From NCBI RefSeq assembly GCF_001807485.1, contig NZ_KV789171.1, positions 1-64,000 on the forward strand: a stretch of DNA of 64,000 nucleotides, in the 5' to 3' direction. This document shows, in pieces, positions 8,369-15,889 of the stretch (position 1 is its first letter; every line of letters starts with the position of its first letter). The notes under the pieces are model-generated. The model ran no database searches, was not told the DNA's origin, and saw only the letters and a program-made list of their open reading frames with translations. This stretch comes from Corynebacterium sp. HMSC08A12 (lineage in GTDB: Bacteria; Actinomycetota; Actinomycetes; Mycobacteriales; Mycobacteriaceae). Made by a program: the position numbers and the translations under genes.

Positions 8369-8597
8369 TTGGCCCCCGAAGTGTCGGAAATCTTGCAAAA
8401 CGACAATCGCTCGTCAGGCTGATCGGCGCACCCTGAACCCTCTCGGCGCGAAGAAAGTCGCTTAAACGGGCTTAGAATCGCCCTGCCGGATTTGGCGTCC
8501 TCCAAGCCGACTCGATGTATGCCCTACCGGCGAATTTATTCCCGCGCTGAGGCTATTCTTCCTCCTTAGGAAAGCAATTGCCTCCAGTCAGGAGCTG

Positions 8598-9674
8598 CTA
8601 TTCCCACGCTGGGACGCCTCCCCGGTAGTTGGTGGCGGGGAACTCGAGCCCTTGTCGTGTCATTTGCTGATGGATTCTGCAGATGTCCGCCACGGCACTG
8701 CCATCTCGGAAGTTGTTGCGGTCCACCCGGTAAATCCGCAGGCCCAGGTTCTGCAGTTTCCGCTCGCGTTCGCGCTCGCTAAGGATCTGCCGAGCGGCGA
8801 AAACCTCCTCGTTGATCACGCCACCCGCGCCCACCGTGAAGCTAGCTCCCGCGCTAGTCACGTCGGGTTGGTATTTCCCCTGACCGTCGTACTCGATTAC
8901 CAGCCCGCAGGGGTAGAAAAAGTCCACGCGACCTGCGAAGTAACCCTCGTAGTGCAGCTCCACCTGCTGAAGAGGTGCAGGCAGCCCGGCCTCCCACAGT
9001 TTCACCTTTAACTCAGATTCCCGCGGGCTCTCGGAGGCGCCGTTGATCAATCGCAGAGCCTCCCTCGCCTTCGCGATGCCTCGGAGCCTCCGCAGTTTGG
9101 CCGCATCAGCGCGCAGAGTTGTAATGAATTCCGAAATCTCCATGTCGTCGATACCGGCTCGTGCTGCGAACTCCGCAGCCACGACAGCATCAGCAACACT
9201 GTGCCACCGGGCAAGGTCGATGATTGTGTCCGTTACGCAGGTGAGTCGTACTTCGCGCACCCCATTCCCGGTTGCTATTCGTAGGATTTCTAGGCGGCGC
9301 GCGGCAGTCGCATGCAACGGTCTCGACGTTCGGAGGGGGAGCGGCACGTTAGTACCACCCGGCGGGTAGTACCCGATCTCCGCGTTCGGGTCCGCCCGCC
9401 CCGCGATCGGCAGCCCGTGCAGCAGCGCCGCAGAACGCCCGCACAGCACGCCGTTTGTGCAGCTCAGGCCGTGTGCGATCGCATGGAGACGTACCTTTTC
9501 GTCACGCGGCAGCGCATCCCAGTGCACCCGCTCGGCGTAGATCCCCGGCGCAACCTTATAGTGACGCCGCCCGCGCGCCAGCCCTCGCCGCGCACCGCTC
9601 GGAAGCTCTTTCGCCTCGATGAGCAGCGTTGTTGTTGTCTTTTCTTTCTGACGCCCCCACGCCAACGGATCCAC
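8598..9674 (-). CDS. AbiEi-like/DUF559-type protein with a nuclease-fold C-terminus
   Basis: This is a 358-residue protein of a type often seen in actinobacterial accessory DNA. The N-terminal third (L-A-R-G-R-R-H-Y-K-V-A-P-G-I-Y, then G-R-S-A-A-L-L-H-G-L) resembles the winged-helix AbiEi-type antitoxin domain. The C-terminal part (E-S-E-L-K near residue 217, G-R-V-D-F-F-Y and V-I-E-Y-D-G near 247-262) fits a PD-(D/E)XK or Vsr-like DUF559 fold. No adjacent AbiEii-type toxin is present, so no complete toxin-antitoxin system can be claimed. The GTG start at 9674 is uncertain. Its first codons contain a copy of the interspersed word (9649-9655), and conserved sequence begins only around residue 18. 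Confidence 0.7.
   Translation of the reverse strand: MDPLAWGRQKEKTTTTLLIEAKELPSGARRGLARGRRHYKVAPGIYAERVHWDALPRDEKVRLHAIAHGLSCTNGVLCGRSAALLHGLPIAGRADPNAEIGYYPPGGTNVPLPLRTSRPLHATAARRLEILRIATGNGVREVRLTCVTDTIIDLARWHSVADAVVAAEFAARAGIDDMEISEFITTLRADAAKLRRLRGIAKAREALRLINGASESPRESELKVKLWEAGLPAPLQQVELHYEGYFAGRVDFFYPCGLVIEYDGQGKYQPDVTSAGASFTVGAGGVINEEVFAARQILSERERERKLQNLGLRIYRVDRNNFRDGSAVADICRIHQQMTRQGLEFPATNYRGGVPAWE
9637..9658 (-). repeat. Copy of the GGCGTCA word at the 5' end of the DUF559-like gene
   Basis: On the minus strand it reads GGGGGCGTCAGAAAGAAAAG, one of the longest matches. It encodes G-R-Q-K-E-K-T, a different frame from the copies that encode V-A-S or G-V-T. Confidence 0.8.
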
Positions 9675-9794
9675 ATTTCCCCCACACGTTGAGCTTTCCC
9701 CTTGGCTTCAAAGTATCGCAGAAGAGTATTGCAGAAAAGTAGTGCAGATCCACGGGTAGCCTTGCCAGGGATACCGGAAGTAGGAGGCGACGGC

Positions 9795-11120
9795 ATGGTG
9801 CGAGCAGCGGAGCAGGCGGAGGCCGCGGGCGGGGAACAACGGGGGTCGGAAAAGCGAGCAGCGGAGGCGGCGATAGCGGAGCAGGTGGACAGCCGGGCGG
9901 GGGAGACGGCGCAAGCGCAGAAAGCGGAGAGCCGAGGGGCGGGGCGGTACGCGCCCAGCCCCTCGGGGGATCTTCACCTGGGGAATTTCCGGACTGCCGT
10001 GCTGGCATGGCTGTTCGCTAAGCACGAAGGGCGCGAGTTCCGGATGCGGATCGACGACATTGATGCTCAACGCTCGTCGGAAGAAAGTGCAAAACAGCAA
10101 CTACTGGATCTTGCGACTATGGGGATTGGGTACGAGGGGAGGCTGTGGCGTCAACAAGAGTGCTGGTCAGAGTACGAAACAGCGCTACAGGACCTGCGAG
10201 AAAAGGGGCTTGTGTACGAGTGCTACTGCTCGCGGAAGGACATCGCCGAGGCGGTCCGCGCGCCGCACGCCGCGCCGGGAGCGTACCCGGGAACGTGCCG
10301 CGACCTGGGAGAATCGGAGCGGGAGGCCAAGCGCGCAGAATTGGCGGAGCGGGGGCGAGTGCCGGCGTTGCGGCTGCGCGCGGGCGTGGCCGAGTGGGAA
10401 GTGCGCGAGCGGTTCGCCGTGTCAGGCGGGGTGTACCGCGGGGCGGTGGATGACATGGTGCTGCGGCGCGGCGGAAACGCGCCGAAGGCGTCGGGAGCAC
10501 CGGGCGGCGGAGGTGCGGAGGTGCCGAGCAGCGGAGATGCGGGGGTGCCGGGCGGCAGAGCTGCGGGCGCGGACGGAGATGCGGGGGCCGGCGCGCCGGG
10601 CGGGCCGGTGAACAGGGATTATGCCTACAACCTGGCCGTGGTCGTCGACGACGCGCTGGCCGGGGTGGGGCAGGTTGTGCGCGGGGACGACCTGCTGAGT
10701 TCCGCTCCGAGGCAGGCGTATCTGGCTCACCTGCTGGGGTTGCCGCCGGTGGAGTACGTGCACGTTCCGCTGGTGCTGGGCCCCGACGGGAAGCGACTGG
10801 CGAAGCGGGACGGGGCCGTCACGCTGCGGGACTTCCCCGGCGGGGCGGAGGGGATGTTGCGGTGGATCGCGGAATCGCTCGGCGAGGCGGTCGACGTCTC
10901 GGCCGCAGAGGCGATGGCAGCGGAGGTGTTGACCGCGGAGACCGGCGTAGCCGATGCGAATGCGGTGGGTGCGAGCTCGGTAGAGATGGCAGGCACTGAG
11001 GCAGAATCGGCCGGAGCAGCCGGAGGCATCACGCCCGCCGCACTGCTGCCAACCTTCCGGCCCGAACTACTTCCTCGCGGGCCCGTCACCTGGCGCCCGG
11101 AGGACACTCCCGCAGACTAG
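9795..11120 (+). CDS. gluQ: Glutamyl-Q tRNA(Asp) synthetase
   Basis: This enzyme attaches glutamate to the queuosine base in tRNA-Asp and does not charge the CCA end. Motifs visible are the HIGH-like [11 protein letters not shown] (about residues 55-65), the zinc pattern C-Y-C ... Y-P-G-T-C near 140-165, and the KMSKS-like K-R-L-A-K-R-D-G. The length is 441 residues against about 300 in most GluQ. The excess comes from a low-complexity N-terminus, a Gly/Ala/Pro insert (10481-10611) before N-R-D-Y-A-Y-N-L-A, and an Ala-rich C-terminus. ATG at 9795 follows TAGGAGG at ideal spacing. Together with tgt it implies that queuosine is made or salvaged. Confidence 0.9.
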   Translation: MVRAAEQAEAAGGEQRGSEKRAAEAAIAEQVDSRAGETAQAQKAESRGAGRYAPSPSGDLHLGNFRTAVLAWLFAKHEGREFRMRIDDIDAQRSSEESAKQQLLDLATMGIGYEGRLWRQQECWSEYETALQDLREKGLVYECYCSRKDIAEAVRAPHAAPGAYPGTCRDLGESEREAKRAELAERGRVPALRLRAGVAEWEVRERFAVSGGVYRGAVDDMVLRRGGNAPKASGAPGGGGAEVPSSGDAGVPGGRAAGADGDAGAGAPGGPVNRDYAYNLAVVVDDALAGVGQVVRGDDLLSSAPRQAYLAHLLGLPPVEYVHVPLVLGPDGKRLAKRDGAVTLRDFPGGAEGMLRWIAESLGEAVDVSAAEAMAAEVLTAETGVADANAVGASSVEMAGTEAESAGAAGGITPAALLPTFRPELLPRGPVTWRPEDTPAD

Positions 11121-11125
11121 CTCCT

Positions 11126-12010
11126 CTAGCGCACCGCGCGCGGGCGGAACTTCGGCGGGATCTTCTTCTGCGCGGCCTTCCGCGCGATCTCGGCGTTCTT
11201 GCTCACCAGCAGGCGCGCCTGGCGCAGGCGCTCGCGGGCGAAAGTCCGCCGCTCGCCGGACTCCCACGTCTCGTCCACCAGCTTCTTTGCCAGCGCCACC
11301 GAATCCGGCGAGCGTTCAATGATCTGCCGTGCCAGCTCCTCCGCCGCAACCAGCGGATCCTCCACGGCCTTGGCCAGGCCTAGCTCCGCGGCACGCTCCC
11401 CGGAGAAGATTTCCCCGGTCATGGCCAGCCGCTTCACCTCGTCAATCGGCAGCAACTGCTTCAGGGACATGATCCCCGACATGTCCGGCACCAGACCCCA
11501 TTTCGCTTCCAACACTGACCAGTGGGCGTCATTGCTCGTAAACCTAAAGTCCGCACCACAAGCGATCTGCACGCCACCGCCAAAGCAATAGCCTTCCACC
11601 GCGGCAATCACCGGGAAAGGGAGGCGACGCCACGTCCACGGCGCCTCTTGGAATGTGTTTGTGCCTCGCAGGGGACGCGGGATGAAATGCGAAAGCATGC
11701 GCGGTGGGCTTTTCAGGGTATCTGCGAAGTCGAGGCCGGCGGAGAAGTTGCCGTCCGTGCCGGAGAGGATGACCACGCGGACGGAGCGGTCGCGGTGGAG
11801 CGTGTGCGCGGTGGAGATTAGCTGCTGGAGCAGGTCGATCGTCAGCGAGTTCAGCTTGCGGGGGCGGTTCAGGCGGACGTGGACGAGGCCGGGGATGGAC
11901 TCGGAGTATTCCGTGGTGACGAGCTGGTCGGTGCCGGGGGAGCCGGGAGCTGAGGGGGAGCCGGGAGTGGTGGGAGCGGTAGGGGAGCCGGGGGCGCTGG
12001 TATCAGTCAT
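11126..12010 (-). CDS. Enoyl-CoA hydratase/isomerase family protein
   Basis: This 294-residue crotonase-fold protein probably acts on an enoyl- or related acyl-CoA. The oxyanion-hole segments S-A-G-L-D-F and E-G-Y-C-F-G-G-G are visible at about residues 90-95 and 137-144. The ATG at 12010 puts a Ser/Pro/Gly-rich tail of about 25 residues ahead of the conserved fold. The first Glu of the classical hydratase active site is not obvious, so dehydration or isomerisation cannot be assigned. It ends 6 nt from the end of convergent gluQ. The tRNA-Ser at 12124 lies upstream and reads in the same direction. Confidence 0.85.
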   Translation of the reverse strand: MTDTSAPGSPTAPTTPGSPSAPGSPGTDQLVTTEYSESIPGLVHVRLNRPRKLNSLTIDLLQQLISTAHTLHRDRSVRVVILSGTDGNFSAGLDFADTLKSPPRMLSHFIPRPLRGTNTFQEAPWTWRRLPFPVIAAVEGYCFGGGVQIACGADFRFTSNDAHWSVLEAKWGLVPDMSGIMSLKQLLPIDEVKRLAMTGEIFSGERAAELGLAKAVEDPLVAAEELARQIIERSPDSVALAKKLVDETWESGERRTFARERLRQARLLVSKNAEIARKAAQKKIPPKFRPRAVR

Positions 12011-12123
12011 GCCTCTCAACCTAAGGCACGGTGGACAGCGCGGGGGTGAGATTTGGGAAAAGCAAAACCGGCGCCGGGATCGTTTCCAGATCACCGAGCG
12101 CCGGTTGCTCACTATGTGAGATT

Positions 12124-12212
12124 TGGCGGAGGATGTGGGATTTGAACCCACGAGGGATGTGACTCCCGCACGCGTTCCAGGCGTGTGACATAGGCCGCTA
12201 GTCGAATCCTCC
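12124..12212 (-). tRNA. serV: tRNA-Ser (anticodon GGA)
   Basis: This is a class II tRNA. The acceptor GGAGGAT pairs with ATCCTCC, followed by G and an encoded CCA. The anticodon arm CACGC-CTGGAAC-GCGTG gives GGA, which reads UCC and UCU. The T arm is GTGGGTTCAAATCCCAC. Confidence 0.95.
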
Positions 12213-12385
12213 ATGTCGAACGGCAAAACACACGGAAAAGCCGTGGCTTCGACGTACTCATGAAAGGGTACACAACGCTGCCTTTAGATTCCAAATCCGG
12301 TGCTAGGGGTTGGAAAGTGGGCGTCGATAAATAAGAAAGAACGAGCCTTTGGAACAACGAGCGCGCGTGGGCTAGTATGGGCAAC

Positions 12386-12473
12386 GGATTCCGCGCGGCG
12401 TGTATCTTGTGAACTCCCCCAGGGCAGGAATGCAGCAAGGGTCAACGAGCTCTGACGGGTGCGCGGGGTCCCC
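12386..12473 (+). ncRNA. ffs: Signal recognition particle 4.5S RNA
   Basis: The conserved apical SRP core CAGGGCAGGAATGCAGCAAG followed by GGTCAACGAG is present. The ends GGATTCCGCGC and GCGCGGGGTCC pair over 11 bp with G-U wobbles. A TTTTTT tract follows directly as terminator. This is the short bacterial form without an Alu domain. It is convergent with corA. Confidence 0.93.
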
Positions 12474-12488
12474 TTTTTTATGCTCGCG

Positions 12489-13532
12489 CTACAGCCAGTT
12501 CTTGCGCTTAAACCACCACCACATCAGCAGGATCACCGCAAGGTTCAACAGTAGGCAGTAGTAATAGCCATACTCCCAGTGCAACTCCGGCATGTTGTCG
12601 AAGTTCATGCCGTACACGCCCGCGATCATCGTCGGCGGCGCGGCCATTCCGATGATGGACGAGATCGTGCGCATGTCCTGGTTCTGACGCAGCGAAATGA
12701 TCGCCGAGCTGGCCTGAATAAGGGAACTCAGGCGCTCGTCGAAAGAGTCGATCTTGTCCTTGGCCAGCATGGCGTGGTCCAAGACATCGCGGAAGAAAGC
12801 CCTGACGTGCTTGGTTGTCAGATCCTTGTGGTTTTCGATCAAAGCGCGCAGCGCCGGAATCAGGGGGCCGATGGCGTGGCGCATCTCCAGGATCTCGCGC
12901 TTCAGGGTGTAGATATTCTCAATGTTCGTCTCGGCGCGGAGGGTGAAAACCTCCTCCTCCAGACTGTCCACACGGTCTTCCAGCGCTTCGGAAATACGGG
13001 TGTACTCGTCGACTAGGTAGTCCGTGATGGCCCACGCGATGGCCATCGGACCTGCGTTGCGCAGCTCGGGCGCCTGGTGCAGGCGGACTTCCGGGTCGGG
13101 CAGTTCCGTATCATGGGCGATCACGATGATGAACTTCTGGCTGATGACCATCTGCACCTCGCCGGTTTGGATGAGGTCACGCCGGTCGATCAGGTCCTTA
13201 TTGCCCGCGTACTGCACGGAGCGGACGACCTTGAACAGCTGGTTTTCGTAGCGCTCCAGCTTGGCACGCTGGTGGGCGGTCACGGCATCCTCGACGATGA
13301 GCTCGTCGACGTCGTAGCACTGCGCCACCTTCAGCATCTGCTCTTCCGAGGGTTCCTCTAGGGTGACCAGCACAAAGCTGCCCCTGCTGGGGGTGGCTAG
13401 ATCCTCGATCTCTTTCAGCGCGGTGGCATAGTTCGCCTGGCCGGGGGTCTGCTTGCCCTCTACGTAAAGGCGGCACTCGCGGATGGCGCGTTCGACGGGG
13501 ACCCGGACTCGGTGGGGTTCGGTTTTAGCCAT
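12489..13532 (-). CDS. corA: CorA-type Mg2+/Co2+ channel
   Basis: This is a pentameric inner-membrane channel for magnesium and related divalent ions. The 347-residue protein has a long soluble alpha/beta N-terminus, a stalk helix rich in charged residues, and two TM helices at the C-terminus. The signature Y-G-M-N-F lies in the loop between the helices near residue 307, with acidic N-M-P-E-L following. The basic end W-F-K-R-K-N-W-L is typical. The ATG at 13532 is preceded by AAAGGATCC, a usable ribosome site. It ends about 10 bp from the SRP RNA terminator, which may serve both strands. Confidence 0.95.
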   Translation of the reverse strand: MAKTEPHRVRVPVERAIRECRLYVEGKQTPGQANYATALKEIEDLATPSRGSFVLVTLEEPSEEQMLKVAQCYDVDELIVEDAVTAHQRAKLERYENQLFKVVRSVQYAGNKDLIDRRDLIQTGEVQMVISQKFIIVIAHDTELPDPEVRLHQAPELRNAGPMAIAWAITDYLVDEYTRISEALEDRVDSLEEEVFTLRAETNIENIYTLKREILEMRHAIGPLIPALRALIENHKDLTTKHVRAFFRDVLDHAMLAKDKIDSFDERLSSLIQASSAIISLRQNQDMRTISSIIGMAAPPTMIAGVYGMNFDNMPELHWEYGYYYCLLLNLAVILLMWWWFKRKNWL

Positions 13533-13831
13533 AGTGGATCCTTTCCAACTATTTCAACTACATCCGGCGAGATCTGACGCACGGTAACTTTTTGCAAGCT
13601 CTATGCACCTTAGCCCGTCGTCATCCTATCGCCTGCAAGGTAGTCCCGCAGGCGCTGAATTTCGCCGGGGCTGTGGCGCCGGGCGGTGCCACGGTGCCGG
13701 GGTGCCGGGTGCAGCCGGGCGGCGCCGGGGCACGCTCTGGCGGGGGCGGTGTCCGGCAAGTCCGTTAGACTGGCAAAGGTAAGCCACACCGAGGGTAAAC
13801 CCCAGCACGCCATAAGCGGGAGAGAATTTAC
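13533..13831. other. Divergent promoter region of corA and aspT
   Basis: These 299 bp hold no convincing gene. The middle is GC-rich with repeated GGTGCCGGG-like steps (13670-13740). The GGGAGAG at 13818-13824 is the aspT ribosome-binding site. Confidence 0.5.
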
Positions 13832-15115
13832 ATGAAGATCGAAAACGTAAACGCAGAGCTCCTCCTCAGCATGAAGGAGGACGTCCGCCAGGCCTACGAA
13901 GAGCTGCACTCCAAGGGGCTCAACCTGGACCTCACGCGCGGTAAGCCTTCGGCAGAGCAGCTGGATTTCTCGGTGGATCTGCTGAGCCTTCCGGGCGAGA
14001 ACTTCACCTCGCCCTCCGGAGTGGATGTGCGCAACTACGGCGGCGGGGTCGGCCTGACGGAGATCCGCCAGCTGTGGGCGGACGTCCTGGGCCTGCCGGT
14101 GGATAACGTTATCGCCGGCGACGCCTCCAGCCTGAACATCATGTTCGACCTAATCAACTGGGCCTACACGTTCGGCACCAACGATTCCGAGCGCCCTTGG
14201 TCGGCGGAGGAGAAGCTGAAGTGGATCTGCCCTGTGCCGGGCTACGACCGCCACCACTCCATCACCGAGTTGTTCGGGTTCGAGATGCTGACCGTCGACA
14301 TGACCGACGAAGGCCCGGACATGGACCAGGTGCGCGAGCTGGCGAAGGATCCGGCCGTGAAGGGCATGTGGGCCGTGCCGATGTTCGCCAACCCGACGGG
14401 CGTCACCTTCTCGCAGCAGACCGCCGAGGCCCTGGCTGCCATGGAAACCGGCGCGCCGGACTTCCGCATCGTGTGGGATAACGCCTACGCCGTCCACACC
14501 CTGACCGACGAGTTCCCGGAGATCATCAACATCCTGGACGTCGCCGAGAAGGCGGGCAACCCGAACCGTTTCTGGGCCATGTCCTCCACCTCCAAGATCA
14601 CTTTCGCAGGCGCTGGCCTGGCCTTCTTCGCCTCCTCCAGGGAGAACCTGGAGTGGTACAAGAAGATCGCCAACGTGCGTGGTATTGGACCGAACAAGGT
14701 CAACCAGCTGGCTCACTTGCAGTACCTGGAGGATGCCGAGGGCGTGCGCGACCTCATGCGCAAGCACGCGGGCTCCCTGGGTCCGAAGTTCACCCGCGTG
14801 GTGGAGATCCTGCAGCGCCGTCTGGGCGACCTCAACGTCGCCGAGTGGACCGTCCCGGAGGGCGGCTACTTCATCTCCGTGAACCTGCTGGACGGCACCG
14901 CTGGCCGCGTGGTGGAGCTGGCGAAGAAGGCCGGCGTGGCCCTGACCGCCGCGGGCTCGACCTACCCGCTGAAGCAGGATCCGAACGACCGCAACCTGCG
15001 CCTGGCTCCTTCCATGCCGACGATCGAGCAGCTGGAGGTAGCCATGGACGGCTTCGCCACCTGCGTGCTTTACGCCGCGATCGAGATGGTCGAGCACGAC
15101 GCGGGCCAGCGCTAA
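13832..15115 (+). CDS. aspT: Type Ic aspartate aminotransferase
   Basis: This PLP enzyme interconverts aspartate and oxaloacetate and feeds the aspartate-family pathway (lysC and asd lie further on). The 427-residue length fits the coryneform AspT subgroup, which differs from the usual class I enzymes. Visible motifs are L-T-R-G-K-P near residues 34-39, N-P-T-G, the D-N-A-Y PLP segment, and S-S-T-S-K-I-T-F-A-G-A-G with the PLP-binding Lys near residue 255. The ATG has a good upstream GGGAGAG. The order aspT, SUFU-like gene, dnaX is that of C. glutamicum. Confidence 0.93.
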   Translation: MKIENVNAELLLSMKEDVRQAYEELHSKGLNLDLTRGKPSAEQLDFSVDLLSLPGENFTSPSGVDVRNYGGGVGLTEIRQLWADVLGLPVDNVIAGDASSLNIMFDLINWAYTFGTNDSERPWSAEEKLKWICPVPGYDRHHSITELFGFEMLTVDMTDEGPDMDQVRELAKDPAVKGMWAVPMFANPTGVTFSQQTAEALAAMETGAPDFRIVWDNAYAVHTLTDEFPEIINILDVAEKAGNPNRFWAMSSTSKITFAGAGLAFFASSRENLEWYKKIANVRGIGPNKVNQLAHLQYLEDAEGVRDLMRKHAGSLGPKFTRVVEILQRRLGDLNVAEWTVPEGGYFISVNLLDGTAGRVVELAKKAGVALTAAGSTYPLKQDPNDRNLRLAPSMPTIEQLEVAMDGFATCVLYAAIEMVEHDAGQR

Positions 15116-15159
15116 CCAGCAGCTAACCCACACCGTCAGACAGCAAGCAGGAGGCCACC

Positions 15160-15846
15160 ATCAACACCGACGAAACACTGGTCTGGGTCCAGGGGCTACT
15201 CCCCGGCGAGCCGACCGTCGCACGCCGCAAGGTCGCCGATTCCTTCCCCGAGTTCGCTGTCGCCGAGGTGTTTCTTGGTGACGCCCCCTCGCCCCAGAAC
15301 GGCACACCCCAGGAGGGCGACGAAGAATCCGTGCTGGCCGAGACGGTCGCAATGACCATCGACGCCGGGCGCATGGAATCCGGCCTGGAGACCGAGGACG
15401 GTTCCGACCTGCGCGTTGAGCTGCTAACCGTCGTCAGCGGACACGACGATACCGCCGCCGACCTGCTGGCCCACGCCGCGACGATGATCTCCCAGGATCC
15501 CGGCCACTGGCCGCCGCAGCCCGGCACGATGCTGCCGAACGTGGTGCAGCAGATGGATGCCGACTCCGAGCGGAAGATCACCGCTCGCAACGGCCTGCTG
15601 GTGGTTCCCTACGTGTGGGACGAGGGCGTGCCCCACGTCCACGAGGTCACCTCCGGTGGCGCGGGCCGCCACTCGAAGGAAGGCGAGACCGAGGTGGAGT
15701 TCACCCACCCGGGTCGGCTGACCATCGTCGCGCAGCTGGTGATGCTGACGGACGAGGAGCTTGAGCTTGCGCAGACGGCCGGTGTGGCCGCGGTGCAGGA
15801 GCGGTTGGTGCGTGAGGGCGTCAATATCAACGACATATGGCGTTAG
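15160..15846 (+). CDS. Suppressor-of-fused-like protein with probable ATC start
   Basis: This protein of about 228 residues has unknown function. The C-terminal half (L-L-V-V-P-Y-V, V-M-L-T-D-E-E-L-E-L-A-Q, V-N-I-N-D-I-W) resembles bacterial suppressor-of-fused (SUFU) domains. The first ATG/GTG/TTG in frame is the GTG at 15268, which has no Shine-Dalgarno and would cut into protein-like sequence. From ATC at 15160 the frame reads N-T-D-E-T-L-V-W-V-Q-G-L-L-P-G-E-P, and a full AGGAGG sits 5 nt before that ATC. No other start exists back to the stop at 15124. AUC initiation is therefore the best reading; the conservative alternative is 15268. Confidence 0.68.
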   Translation: MNTDETLVWVQGLLPGEPTVARRKVADSFPEFAVAEVFLGDAPSPQNGTPQEGDEESVLAETVAMTIDAGRMESGLETEDGSDLRVELLTVVSGHDDTAADLLAHAATMISQDPGHWPPQPGTMLPNVVQQMDADSERKITARNGLLVVPYVWDEGVPHVHEVTSGGAGRHSKEGETEVEFTHPGRLTIVAQLVMLTDEELELAQTAGVAAVQERLVREGVNINDIWR

Positions 15847-15889
15847 GCGACCGCAACGGGTCGTCTTAGGCGGAATGTAGGCTAGGTTC

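Noticed and set aside
8598..9674. Complete AbiE-type toxin-antitoxin system
   Set aside because: Only the antitoxin-like/DUF559 protein is present. The neighbouring genes are tgt and gluQ, and no nucleotidyltransferase toxin is encoded.
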